From: Marinoscillum furvescens DSM 4134
GTDB lineage: Bacteria; Bacteroidota; Bacteroidia; Cytophagales; Cyclobacteriaceae
Direction: 5' to 3'
DNA: 64,000 nt
NCBI RefSeq assembly: GCF_003386095.1
Contig: NZ_QREG01000028.1
Coordinates: 1-64,000 of the forward strand
Shown here: piece by piece, positions 8,035-15,870 of the stretch
How positions within the stretch are numbered: the stretch's first letter is position 1
Layout of the letters: each line of letters starts with the position of its first letter
The notes under the pieces: generated by a model
What the model was told of the DNA's origin: nothing
Seen by the model: only the letters and a program-made list of their open reading frames with translations
The model's database searches: none
Made by a program: the position numbers and the translations under genes

Positions 8035-9006
8035 ATGGAACAATACCTGGACGTCACCAAAGACATATACAAAAAAGCTGCTATCACTCCAGACGTGGGG
8101 TTGTGCTGCACCACCACCCCTGTGTGGGCTTTTCCAGAACTGGAAATCCCCAAAATCATGCAACAAATGAACTACGGCTGTGGAAGCACTGTGCACCCAA
8201 GAGACCTGGTCAACAACCCCAGGATTCTTTATGTAGGGGTGGGCGGGGGCATGGAGCTGCTGCAGTTTGCCTATTTCAGCAGACAAAAAAGTGGCGTGAT
8301 CGGTGTAGAAGTGGTGGACGAAATGCTCGAAGCCAGCCGCAAAAACTTTACAGAGGCGGAGACACTCAATCCGTGGTTTCAGTCAGACTATGTAGAGCTA
8401 CGCAAAGGCGACGCGCTAAACCTTCCCGTGGAGGATGCTTCCATTGACGTGGCAGCACAAAACTGCTTGTTCAATATTTTTCATGAAGATGACCTCAAAA
8501 AGGCCCTTCAGGAAATGTATCGGGTACTCAAACCTCACGGCAGGCTTGTGCTTTCTGACCCTATCAGCGAGTCGACCATGCCCGAAAACCTGAAAAACGA
8601 TCCAGAGCTACGCGGACTTTGCCTCAGTGGAGCTCTCCCACTAAATGACTATATAAAAATGATCACCGATATAGGCTTTGGTACAGTGGAGATACGCGCT
8701 AAGCGCCCCTACCGCATTTTAGACCCAAAACACTACGATACTCCCGAGTCCATTTTCATAGAAAGTGTGGAAGTTTGTGCCATAAAAGACCCAATGCCCG
8801 AGGATGGGCCATGTGTTTTTACTGGTAAAACAGCCATTTACTTCGGAGATGAGGAGTACTTCGATGACCACAAAGGGCACGTACTTACCCCCAATCAGCC
8901 GCTAGCCGTTTGTGATAAAACCGCAGGCAACCTCGCTGCGCTGGGCAGAGATGATCTGTTCATTTCCGAAAGCACTTTCCACTACGATGGCGGAGGATGC
9001 TGCTGA
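8035..9006 (+). CDS. arsM: Arsenite S-adenosylmethionine methyltransferase ArsM, arsenosugar type
   Basis: SAM-dependent methyltransferase that methylates arsenite to supply dimethylarsenic to ArsS. The SAM-binding motif ILYVGVGGGMELLQFA is at about residues 64-79. Cysteines expected to bind arsenic occur as VGLCC (24-25), NYGCGS (49), QNCLF (about 147) and GLCLSG (about 200), and the chain ends in GGGCC. The DUF4437-like C-terminal part is normal for the arsenosugar subgroup (323 residues). It is the last gene of the cluster; the M28 peptidase begins 65 bases later and may be separate. Confidence 0.9.
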   Translation: MEQYLDVTKDIYKKAAITPDVGLCCTTTPVWAFPELEIPKIMQQMNYGCGSTVHPRDLVNNPRILYVGVGGGMELLQFAYFSRQKSGVIGVEVVDEMLEASRKNFTEAETLNPWFQSDYVELRKGDALNLPVEDASIDVAAQNCLFNIFHEDDLKKALQEMYRVLKPHGRLVLSDPISESTMPENLKNDPELRGLCLSGALPLNDYIKMITDIGFGTVEIRAKRPYRILDPKHYDTPESIFIESVEVCAIKDPMPEDGPCVFTGKTAIYFGDEEYFDDHKGHVLTPNQPLAVCDKTAGNLAALGRDDLFISESTFHYDGGGCC

Positions 9007-9071
9007 TATTTATATAGTCGGTAGGGTATAAAAATAAGCAAGGGCTAAATTGCGAGTGAAACACAAGAATT

Positions 9072-10430
9072 ATGCGAACACTCCTTTTAGCCCTTTTTTT
9101 AGTCCCACTCACGCTCACTGCCCAGCATGAAGCTACCATCAAGCAGATTTATGACTATCAGCTCACACAGAGTGAAGCGTATGAAAACCTACGCTACCTC
9201 TGCAAGCAAATTGGCCCCCGGCTTTCGGGCTCTCCTCAGGCAGCAGCAGCTGTAGAGTACACCCGCCAACTGATGGCCAGCTATGGCTTTGATACGGTGT
9301 ACTTACAGCCCGTAATGGTACCAAAATGGGTGCGAGGACAACAAGAAATTGCAAGAGTGATCAATTCACAAACGCACGGTACCTGGGAGCTGAGCACCAC
9401 CGCACTGGGCAACTCCATTGGCACAGGTCCGGATGGCGTACTAGCTGAAGTAGTGGAGGTGAGCAGCATAGAAGAAGTCAATAGGCTCGGCAAAAAGCTG
9501 GAAGGCAAAATCGTCTTCTACAATGGCAAAATGGACCCGACCAAAATCAACACCTTTAGCGCTTATGGGTCTGCTGTGGTGCAGCGAGCATATGGTGCTT
9601 CCGAGGCAGGTAAGTTTGGAGCCAAAGCGGTGATCGTCCGATCGATGACCAACCGCATAGATGACATCCCTCACACGGGTTCACTGGTCTATAAGCCCCT
9701 GATGCCACGCATTCCTGCAGTGGCCATCAGCACGCAAGATGCCGATGCACTCAGCAAACAAATCGCAGCACAAAAAGAACTAAAAATCTATATGGAGACC
9801 CACTGCAAAATGGAAGGCGAAGTACTTTCTTACAATGTGATTGGCGAAATCACCGGCACAGAGACTCCTGATGAGTACCTGGTAGTGGGCGGCCATCTGG
9901 ACTCCTGGGACCTGGGCGAGGGAGCTCACGATGACGGTGGCGGCTGCATGATGTCTATCGAAGTGGGTCGCACACTGCTCAACCTGGGGCTAAGGCCGAA
10001 ACGTACGCTCCGAGTGGTCATGTTTATGAACGAAGAAAATGGCCTAAGAGGTGGAGAGAAATATGCCGAAATGGCCAAAGCCAAAGGAGAAAAACATCTG
10101 GCGGCACTGGAGTCTGACTCGGGTTCTTTTGGCCCAATGGGCTTCTCCTCTATGGGTACAGACAAGCAACGCAAAAAAATACAAAGCTGGGCGCCCTACT
10201 TCCGCCCTTACCATGTTTGGAGTTTTGAAAACATCGGCTCAGGAGCAGACATCAGCCCGCTGGAAGATCAGGTTGTGTTCCTAATGGAAATGGAACCGAA
10301 CCCGCAGAAATACTTCAACTACCACCACACTGCTGCAGATGTATTTGAGGTGGTAGACAAAAGAGAACTGGAACTAGGTGCAGCCACTATGGCAGCCATG
10401 ATCTACCTGATCGATCAGGAAGGCCTCTAA
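9072..10430 (+). CDS. M28 family zinc peptidase, exported
   Basis: A 452-residue secreted or periplasmic peptidase with an 18-residue signal peptide (MRTLLLALFLVPLTLTAQ). A PA-like insert occupies about residues 110-220. The M28 di-zinc ligands are visible: GGHLDSWDLGEGAHDDGGG (about 275-293), NEENGLRGG (about 322) and YHHTAADVF near the C-terminus. It resembles the carboxypeptidase Q (PGCP) branch, which cleaves dipeptides. It follows arsM on the same strand; no functional link to arsenic is evident. Confidence 0.92.
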   Translation: MRTLLLALFLVPLTLTAQHEATIKQIYDYQLTQSEAYENLRYLCKQIGPRLSGSPQAAAAVEYTRQLMASYGFDTVYLQPVMVPKWVRGQQEIARVINSQTHGTWELSTTALGNSIGTGPDGVLAEVVEVSSIEEVNRLGKKLEGKIVFYNGKMDPTKINTFSAYGSAVVQRAYGASEAGKFGAKAVIVRSMTNRIDDIPHTGSLVYKPLMPRIPAVAISTQDADALSKQIAAQKELKIYMETHCKMEGEVLSYNVIGEITGTETPDEYLVVGGHLDSWDLGEGAHDDGGGCMMSIEVGRTLLNLGLRPKRTLRVVMFMNEENGLRGGEKYAEMAKAKGEKHLAALESDSGSFGPMGFSSMGTDKQRKKIQSWAPYFRPYHVWSFENIGSGADISPLEDQVVFLMEMEPNPQKYFNYHHTAADVFEVVDKRELELGAATMAAMIYLIDQEGL

Positions 10431-10438
10431 TTTTCGAT

Positions 10439-10446
10439 TATTTTTG
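10439..10446 (+). promoter_or_regulatory. -7 element immediately before the Rrf2 gene
   Basis: TATTTTTG, a perfect TAnnTTTG match, ends 4 bases before the ATG at 10451. A transcript starting 4-7 bases downstream would begin at or within the start codon, so this mRNA would be leaderless. No TTG lies at -33 spacing. Confidence 0.45.
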
Positions 10447-10450
10447 AAGC

Positions 10451-10897
10451 ATGCAAGCGAGCACTCAATATGCGAAGGCCATCCATTTGTGCATTTACCT
10501 CAATGTACACCGCTACAAGCTCGTGCCATCTACAGAGCTCGCAGAAAGCCTAATGACCAATGCTGTCGTCATTCGAAGACTCATTGGTCTGCTTCGAACA
10601 GCTGGCATCGTTAAAACCGTGGCTGGACCAAAAGGTGGTTTTGCGCTCAATAGAGCTGCTAGTGAAATCTCCCTTTGGGACCTGTACCTGGCCACTCGTG
10701 ATAGCCAGCTCTTTCGGCAACCTGCTAAAATCAACCCCACGTGCCCGGTCAGTAGTCACCTTGGCTTTTTGGTTTCGGATAGCTTTTCTCAGGCTGAGCA
10801 GGACATGAAACCTGCACTAGATAATGAAACGATAGACCAGCTGACCCAAAAGCTACGAGCCAAAGTGGGAGAAGAAGCCATTGCCAAAGGCCAATAG
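10451..10897 (+). CDS. Rrf2 family transcriptional regulator
   Basis: A 148-residue winged-helix repressor of the Rrf2 family: an N-terminal HTH with the recognition region VVIRRLIGLLRTAGIV followed by the wing GPKGGFALNRA. The three clustered cysteines that hold a 2Fe-2S cluster in IscR and NsrR are absent. Two separate cysteines (about C14 and the NPTCPVSSHL Cys near 97) suggest a thiol-based sensor like YwnA/CymR-type members. It sits just upstream of an AhpD-like gene whose promoter holds a 27-bp inverted repeat, making that gene its likely target. Confidence 0.9.
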   Translation: MQASTQYAKAIHLCIYLNVHRYKLVPSTELAESLMTNAVVIRRLIGLLRTAGIVKTVAGPKGGFALNRAASEISLWDLYLATRDSQLFRQPAKINPTCPVSSHLGFLVSDSFSQAEQDMKPALDNETIDQLTQKLRAKVGEEAIAKGQ

Positions 10898-10975
10898 TAT
10901 CCACACTGTCAGCGCCCTTACATTTCTCCATGCTCAGTCTTAAATGATGCAACTCCACCATCAAACTAGCGTGTA

Positions 10976-11002
10976 TATATGTAACTTTATTTATTACATA
11001 TA
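10976..11002. promoter_or_regulatory. 9-9-9 inverted repeat, candidate Rrf2 operator
   Basis: TATATGTAA (10976-10984) and TTACATATA (10994-11002) are perfect inverted repeats with a 9-base AT-rich spacer. The right arm overlaps the -7 element TAAATTTG (11001-11008) of the downstream gene, so a bound dimer would block RNA polymerase. The regulator encoded just upstream is the obvious candidate to bind it. Confidence 0.6.
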
Positions 11003-11008
11003 AATTTG
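11001..11008 (+). promoter_or_regulatory. -7 element of the CMD/AhpD gene
   Basis: TAAATTTG matches TAnnTTTG and ends 2 bases before the first ATG (11011) and 8 before a second in-frame ATG (11017). If used, the transcript would start between the two ATGs and translation would begin leaderless at 11017. Confidence 0.4.
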
Positions 11009-11010
11009 AA

Positions 11011-11562
11011 ATGAAAATGAAGAATCTAGAAGTATTGACCTACGAAAATGCACCACAAGAATCACAACAAATCTTTGACCAGCTGAAGGAAAAACTAGGA
11101 AAAGTGCCCAACGTATATGCTGCCATTGGCAACTCCCCCAAAGCCCTGGGAGGGCTACTAGGACTGGCTGACACCCTATCCAAAGGTGAGTTCACCGCCA
11201 AAGAAGTAGAAGCGGTAGCACTAGCAGTAGCTGAAGCCAATACATGTGACTACTGCCTGGCAGCCCACACCACAGTGGGTAAAATGCAGGGGTTCTCTGA
11301 GGAAGAGACAGTTGCTATCCGTACTGGAGAGATCGCGGATGAAAAACTAAAAGCATTGAGTGACCTGGCTAAAGCTATCACGATCAGCCGAGGCAAACCT
11401 GAGCAAAATGTGGTGGATGCCTTTCATGCTGCCGGGTACTCAAAAGCTGCTTTGGCTGAATTGATAGGCCTGGTTGCAGTCAATACGATTACCAACTATG
11501 CCAACCACCTGGCAGACACGGAAATAGATTTTCCAGCTGCACCACAGCTAGCCGAAGCATAA
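11011..11562 (+). CDS. Carboxymuconolactone decarboxylase/AhpD-family protein
   Basis: A 183-residue all-helical protein with the AhpD active site C79-DY-C82-LAA-H86 (CxxC followed three residues later by His), the pattern of alkylhydroperoxidase-type thiol peroxidases; ANTCDYCLAAHT is the key segment. The C-terminal half (AALAELIGLVAVNTITNYANHLADT) is typical of the YciW/uncharacterised peroxidase-related subgroup. Predicted to reduce organic peroxides or react with electrophiles in the cytoplasm. It is a single-gene unit between a candidate Rrf2 operator and a strong terminator. A second in-frame ATG at 11017 may be the true start. Confidence 0.9.
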   Translation: MKMKNLEVLTYENAPQESQQIFDQLKEKLGKVPNVYAAIGNSPKALGGLLGLADTLSKGEFTAKEVEAVALAVAEANTCDYCLAAHTTVGKMQGFSEEETVAIRTGEIADEKLKALSDLAKAITISRGKPEQNVVDAFHAAGYSKAALAELIGLVAVNTITNYANHLADTEIDFPAAPQLAEA

Positions 11563-11580
11563 GCTTGTGATCAAAAAACA

Positions 11581-11617
11581 AAAGCGGCTGACTCATAATT
11601 GGGTCAGCCGCTTTTTT
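11581..11617. terminator. Bidirectional terminator
   Basis: AAAGCGGCTGAC (11581-11592) pairs with GTCAGCCGCTTT (11603-11614), extended by further pairs towards the loop, with T-runs on both strands. It ends the CMD gene from the left and the ettA/zinc-ribbon unit from the right. Confidence 0.85.
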
Positions 11618-11621
11618 ATGT

Positions 11622-11777
11622 TCAAATAAACAGGTAAAGTAAAAATAGAATGATCAGCAGTATAGCCACCCATTTATATCCGGGACTAAAGTCTGTGAAT
11701 TCATATCCGCATATCGGACATTCCTTGCTTCGGGCCGGTACTTCCATGGCACAGGATGGGCATTCCTTTTGCTTCAT
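11622..11777 (-). CDS. 51-residue zinc-ribbon membrane protein coupled to ettA
   Basis: A short ORF whose ATG overlaps the ettA stop by one base (TAATG) and whose stop lies just before a terminator. The product has two CxxC knuckles (KECPSCAMEV and KECPICGYEF) forming a zinc ribbon at residues 5-27, then a linker and one C-terminal transmembrane helix (WVAILLIILFLLYLFI). The cytoplasmic zinc ribbon plus membrane anchor layout resembles the zinc-ribbon small proteins of other bacteria. The coupling to ettA suggests coregulation, but its function is unknown. The two intact CxxC pairs make a chance ORF unlikely. Confidence 0.75.
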   Translation of the reverse strand: MKQKECPSCAMEVPARSKECPICGYEFTDFSPGYKWVAILLIILFLLYLFI

Positions 11778-13456
11778 TATTTCAGGTTTCGGTACTTGAT
11801 ACGCTTGGGCGTGTCATCCCCTAGCCTCTTTTTCCTGTTTTCCTCATATTCGGTAAAGTTGCCCTCAAACCAATACACCTGAGAGTCTCCTTCATAGGCT
11901 AGTATATGTGTACAGATTCTATCCAAAAACCATCTATCATGTGATATGACTACTGCACAGCCGGCGAAGCTTTCGAGGGCCTCCTCCAGCGCACGGAGTG
12001 TGTTTACATCCAGGTCGTTGGTAGGTTCATCCAAAAGGATGAGGTTTGCGCCCTCTTTAAGCGTGATGGCCAGGTGTACACGGTTGCGCTCTCCACCTGA
12101 TAGCACCCCTACTTTTTTCGTCTGGTCAGAGCCAGAAAAATTAAATCGGCTTACGTAAGCTCGGGCATTCATCTCTCGATCTCCTAACTGGATGATTTCA
12201 TTACCGCCAGAGATCGCATCAAAAACGGTATCATCTGGCTTCAAGTCATTGTGTTCCTGATCCACATATGCCATTTTCACGGTAGATCCCACCTCAAATG
12301 TACCTGCATCCGGCTGCTCTTTTCCCGTGATCAGGTTAAAGAGCGTAGTTTTACCTGCGCCATTGGGACCAATTACCCCTACTATTCCACCTTGCGGCAG
12401 GCTAAACGTTAGGTTTTCAAACAAGAGCTTGTCTCCATAGGCCTTAGACACACCCGTGGCTTCTATTACTTTGGCACCCAGACGTGGCCCTGGTGGGATG
12501 TAGAGTTCCAGTTGTGATTCTTTTTCTTTGCCTTCTTCCCCCATTAGCTTATCATAAGCCGAAAGCCTTGCTTTGGCCTTGGCTTGTCTGCCTTTTGGAG
12601 TCATCCGTACCCACTCCAGCTCTCGCTCCAGTGTTTTTTGGCGCTTAGATTCTGACTTTTCTTCCTGCGCCAGTCGCTTTTGTTTTTGGTCTAGCCAGCT
12701 ACTGTAGTTTCCTTTCCATGGGATACCTTCTCCCCGGTCCAGTTCCAAAATCCAACCGGCTACATTGTCCAAAAAGTAGCGGTCGTGGGTCACGGCGATG
12801 ACCGTTCCTTTGTATTGCTGCAAGTGCTGCTCTAGCCAGTGCACAGACTCAGCATCGAGGTGGTTGGTAGGCTCATCCAGCAAAAGCACATCGGGCTCCT
12901 GCAACAACAGGCGGCAAAGCGCCACCCTGCGTTTCTCACCACCCGACAGGTTTTTGATCACTGCATCTTCTGGTGGAGTACGCAGTGCATCCATCGCACG
13001 CTCCAGCTTGTTATCAAGCTCCCAGGCGCCTACCTGATCCAGTTTTTCCTGCACAGCACCCTGCCGCTCGATGAGCTTATTCATCTTATCAGGGTCTTCC
13101 AGTATTTCAGGTTCGCTGAATTTCAGGTTGATCTCATCGTATTCTTTGAGCAAATCTGTGATCTCAGAAACAGCCTCACTGATGACTTCTTTTACCGTTT
13201 TTTCCTGATCTAGAGCAGGTTCTTGCTCCAACAAACCCACGCTATACCCGGGCGAAAACACCACTTCTCCCTGAAAATCTTGGTCTATACCGGCGATTAT
13301 TCGTAATAAGGATGATTTTCCTGATCCATTTAAACCCAACACTCCTATCTTCGCACCGTAAAAGAAGGATAGGTATATATTTTTAAGTACCTGTTTCTTA
13401 GGAGGGTATATTTTGTTTACCCCCGCCATTGAAAAGATTATTTTTTCGTCTGACAT
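11777..13456 (-). CDS. ettA: Energy-dependent translational throttle protein EttA (ABC-F ATPase)
   Basis: Cytoplasmic ABC-F protein that binds the ribosomal E site and gates entry into elongation according to ATP/ADP. Two ATPase domains lie in tandem: Walker A GLNGSGKSS (about residue 40) and GPNGAGKTT (about 350), signature LSGGEKRRVAL and LSGGERNRVHL, and Walker B LLLDEPTNHLD and LLDEPTNDLD. A helical arm and the inter-domain linker KKRLAQEEKSESKRQK are present. Length 559 matches E. coli EttA (555). Its stop overlaps the start of a small zinc-ribbon membrane protein. Confidence 0.95.
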   Translation of the reverse strand: MSDEKIIFSMAGVNKIYPPKKQVLKNIYLSFFYGAKIGVLGLNGSGKSSLLRIIAGIDQDFQGEVVFSPGYSVGLLEQEPALDQEKTVKEVISEAVSEITDLLKEYDEINLKFSEPEILEDPDKMNKLIERQGAVQEKLDQVGAWELDNKLERAMDALRTPPEDAVIKNLSGGEKRRVALCRLLLQEPDVLLLDEPTNHLDAESVHWLEQHLQQYKGTVIAVTHDRYFLDNVAGWILELDRGEGIPWKGNYSSWLDQKQKRLAQEEKSESKRQKTLERELEWVRMTPKGRQAKAKARLSAYDKLMGEEGKEKESQLELYIPPGPRLGAKVIEATGVSKAYGDKLLFENLTFSLPQGGIVGVIGPNGAGKTTLFNLITGKEQPDAGTFEVGSTVKMAYVDQEHNDLKPDDTVFDAISGGNEIIQLGDREMNARAYVSRFNFSGSDQTKKVGVLSGGERNRVHLAITLKEGANLILLDEPTNDLDVNTLRALEEALESFAGCAVVISHDRWFLDRICTHILAYEGDSQVYWFEGNFTEYEENRKKRLGDDTPKRIKYRNLK

Positions 13457-13537
13457 TTTTGCGTAATTTCAAATTTCAACGTCGAAGTTACTGTATTTAT
13501 CTGTCCGACGATACCAAGTGTCAAACAGTTTTAAGTT

Positions 13538-14773
13538 GTGAGTGCAAAGGAAATACCTTTCGGTAAAATCAAAGAAAACAAAATCTATCTCAACCCCTGG
13601 GGGCCGCACGACGAGCGCGAAATAGGAGAGGTAAGAGAAGATGAGGCTACATCTATTAAGTATTTCGAGGACAAATACATTGAACTAGAAGCCAAAGTAA
13701 CTAAAGTAGAAGACGATATAGAAAGCTCTCAAAACAAGGGATCTTTTCTGATGAAACTACTCCACCTCAAGGAGCTCCTCACCAGACACGATGGCCTGGG
13801 TGACTATCCAGCACTTCTTGAAAGACTTGAAAAACAAGAAGTCCTCCTCCAGGACATCATTGAGAAAAACCGGGAGAAAAATACTGAAATCAAAACTGCC
13901 CTACTCGATGAGGTAAAAGCAGCTGCTGAAAAGATCAACTGGAAAGAAGCTACCGCTGAAATCCACGACATCAAAGAGCGGTGGATAAAAACGGGCAATG
14001 CCAAAGAAGAAGATCAAGAGCGCCTGGAAGAAGAGTTTTGGGGAGTAATAGATGCTTTTTTTGAAAAGAAAAAACGGTTTTACGAAGACAAGAAAAGACT
14101 GGGTGACAAACGTGTACGTGAGTATGAACAGCTGGTAAACCGTGCACAAAACCTGGCAAACCTTCGTGGTAAGGAGCGCTTCGATGAAGTAAAAGCCCTG
14201 AAAGCCGAATGGAAAGAAATAGGCAATGTGCCAAAAACACAATATGTACCTCTTCTAAAGGCTTTCAATTATGCTCTAAAACCAAAAGTGAGTCCCAGGC
14301 CCAGACCACAAGGCAGACCTCAACAGCCGTCCATTGATTTTGCAGAGGTCAATCAGGTCCTCAATGAGTTCTTGAGTGGTGAGCGGCCTTACAACTTCAA
14401 AGAGCTAGACGCACTTCGCAATAAACTAAAAGCCTATCGTCCGCATGAGCCTCAGCTCAAGCAGCTCCGCAAAGAAGCCTTTGCAACCATCCAGCTACTG
14501 ATGGAGCGTGATTTTGTAGATAAGCTAGCCAACAAGCGCTTCAGCAATTTCGGAGAAATGGACAAAGTCAAGAAAACACAGATACGCATAGGTGTACTGG
14601 AAGAGCTTATCAGCCGTGATCAGGCCGATCTGGAAAAATACCAGGAAAACTCTGCCAACTTTGCTCCATCGAGTGGAAATATGCTCAGCATGGTAGAGAA
14701 AAAGCTCATGCAGCAGCAAAATAAAATCGCTGTAAAAACGCGCTTATTAGAAATGCTAAAAGCAGATAAGTGA
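13538..14773 (+). CDS. DUF349 domain-containing protein
   Basis: A 411-residue highly charged helical protein with repeated DUF349 units, visible as W-K-x-I/T-G repeats such as RWIKTGNAKEEDQERLEEEFW (split across helices) and AEWKEIGNVPKTQYVPLLKAF. Proteins with DUF349 are abundant in Bacteroidota; their function is not settled. The N-terminal 40 residues and the coiled-coil C-terminus lack a signal peptide, so it is cytoplasmic. It starts at a GTG, divergent from ettA across 81 bases. The codon use and length look normal. Confidence 0.88.
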   Translation: MSAKEIPFGKIKENKIYLNPWGPHDEREIGEVREDEATSIKYFEDKYIELEAKVTKVEDDIESSQNKGSFLMKLLHLKELLTRHDGLGDYPALLERLEKQEVLLQDIIEKNREKNTEIKTALLDEVKAAAEKINWKEATAEIHDIKERWIKTGNAKEEDQERLEEEFWGVIDAFFEKKKRFYEDKKRLGDKRVREYEQLVNRAQNLANLRGKERFDEVKALKAEWKEIGNVPKTQYVPLLKAFNYALKPKVSPRPRPQGRPQQPSIDFAEVNQVLNEFLSGERPYNFKELDALRNKLKAYRPHEPQLKQLRKEAFATIQLLMERDFVDKLANKRFSNFGEMDKVKKTQIRIGVLEELISRDQADLEKYQENSANFAPSSGNMLSMVEKKLMQQQNKIAVKTRLLEMLKADK

Positions 14774-14854
14774 AAGTTTTTCTCGAAAATGAAACAAAAT
14801 AATTGCTTTTTACATTAAAGTGTAATAATAATGCGGGGTGGGTCAATATAGAAT

Positions 14855-14883
14855 TTGATTTTACACCAGAAAAACTATTTTTG
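14855..14883 (+). promoter_or_regulatory. -33/-7 promoter of the DUF2795 gene
   Basis: TTG at 14855-14857 and TATTTTTG at 14876-14883, separated by 18 bases, match the Bacteroidota -33/-7 promoter. The leader to the ATG is about 22 bases. Confidence 0.6.
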
Positions 14884-14909
14884 CACGAAATTTCATAAAG
14901 GCATAAGAT

Positions 14910-15131
14910 ATGTATTGGACATTAGAATTAGCTTCATACCTTGAAGACGCACCATGGCCGGCAACCAAAGACGAATTAATCGACTACTCAATCCGTTCGG
15001 GTGCTCCTCTTGAGGTGGTAGAAAACCTCCAGGAACTTGAAGATGATGGGCAGCCATACGAAAATATCGAAGAAATCTGGCCAGACTACCCCACAAAAGA
15101 GGACTTCTTCTTCAATGAAGATGAATACTGA
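14910..15131 (+). CDS. DUF2795 domain small acidic protein
   Basis: A 73-residue acidic protein starting MYWTLELASYLEDAPWPATKDELIDYSIR, here broken as an N-terminal helix, a PWPATKDELIDYS motif and an aromatic acidic tail (EDFFFNEDEY). The PATKxELIxYA-like core identifies the DUF2795 family, whose members are short helical proteins conserved across Bacteroidota and whose function is unknown. It has its own strong promoter and terminator, so it is probably an abundant monocistronic message. Confidence 0.85.
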   Translation: MYWTLELASYLEDAPWPATKDELIDYSIRSGAPLEVVENLQELEDDGQPYENIEEIWPDYPTKEDFFFNEDEY

Positions 15132-15156
15132 CACAACTTATTAAAAAGACATTTAC

Positions 15157-15186
15157 GAAAAAGGCCCTGCTTCGAGGGCCTTTTCT
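15157..15186. terminator. Bidirectional terminator
   Basis: AAAAGGCCCT (15159-15168) pairs with AGGGCCTTTT (15175-15184) around a 6-base loop. It separates the DUF2795 gene from convergent ispD and has A/T-rich flanks for both directions. Confidence 0.8.
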
Positions 15187-15208
15187 ATTTCTTGAGCTTC
15201 CGGGCTAC

Positions 15209-15868
15209 TTAGTCCATAAGCGCCTGAGCCACTAGCAAATCTTCTGGAGTAGTGATTTTCAGGTTGCGGTAACTCCCCTCCACGGGTACCACCTCCATAC
15301 CGGCAGCCTCATATACAGAGGCATCATCAGTAAAAACCGGCTGCTCTCCGAGCGCAAAAGCTTTTCGAATCAAATCAACTTGAAAAGTTTGAGGGGTCTG
15401 TACCAATAAATATTCTGCTCGATTTCTACTTTCTGTAAGACTCCCGTGCTTCTTCCGAATGGAATCTTTGAGTGCCACCATGGCTACTCCCGAACCGTGT
15501 GTAGCAGCAGCCTGAAAACTCTCTGCAATAACCTCCCGGGGCACGAGCGGCCGTACAGCATCATGGATGGCCACTACATCACCAGAGACCAGTCGCAAGC
15601 CGGCAGCCACACTCTGATAGCGCGAGGATCCGCCCAGCGCTACCTGCACGTTCTTCCCAGCAAAAAACTGCTTTTGGATATCCTCCCATTTTGCCCGATG
15701 GGCTACTGGCAACACTACCACTACCTCTATGGCAGGGTCATAACCAAAAAAAGCCTCAATGGTATGTACCATTATAGGCTTTTCTTTTAATTCGATAAAC
15801 TGCTTCGGGAGCGACTGACGCATGCGCGTGCCGCTACCACCAGCCACTATCACTACGCTTTTGCTCAT
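15209..15868 (-). CDS. ispD: 2-C-methyl-D-erythritol 4-phosphate cytidylyltransferase
   Basis: Third step of the MEP isoprenoid pathway: CTP + MEP to CDP-ME. The N-terminal nucleotide loop VVIVAGGSGTRM, the KQFIELKEKPIMVHT segment, the VAIHDAVRPLV motif with catalytic Asp, and the C-terminal FTDDASVYEAAG and GSYRNLKITTPEDL motifs are all present at 219 residues. Its start is 2 bases after the queA stop, so the two form a unit. The other MEP genes are not in this window. Confidence 0.95.
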   Translation of the reverse strand: MSKSVVIVAGGSGTRMRQSLPKQFIELKEKPIMVHTIEAFFGYDPAIEVVVVLPVAHRAKWEDIQKQFFAGKNVQVALGGSSRYQSVAAGLRLVSGDVVAIHDAVRPLVPREVIAESFQAAATHGSGVAMVALKDSIRKKHGSLTESRNRAEYLLVQTPQTFQVDLIRKAFALGEQPVFTDDASVYEAAGMEVVPVEGSYRNLKITTPEDLLVAQALMD

Positions 15869-15870
15869 AC

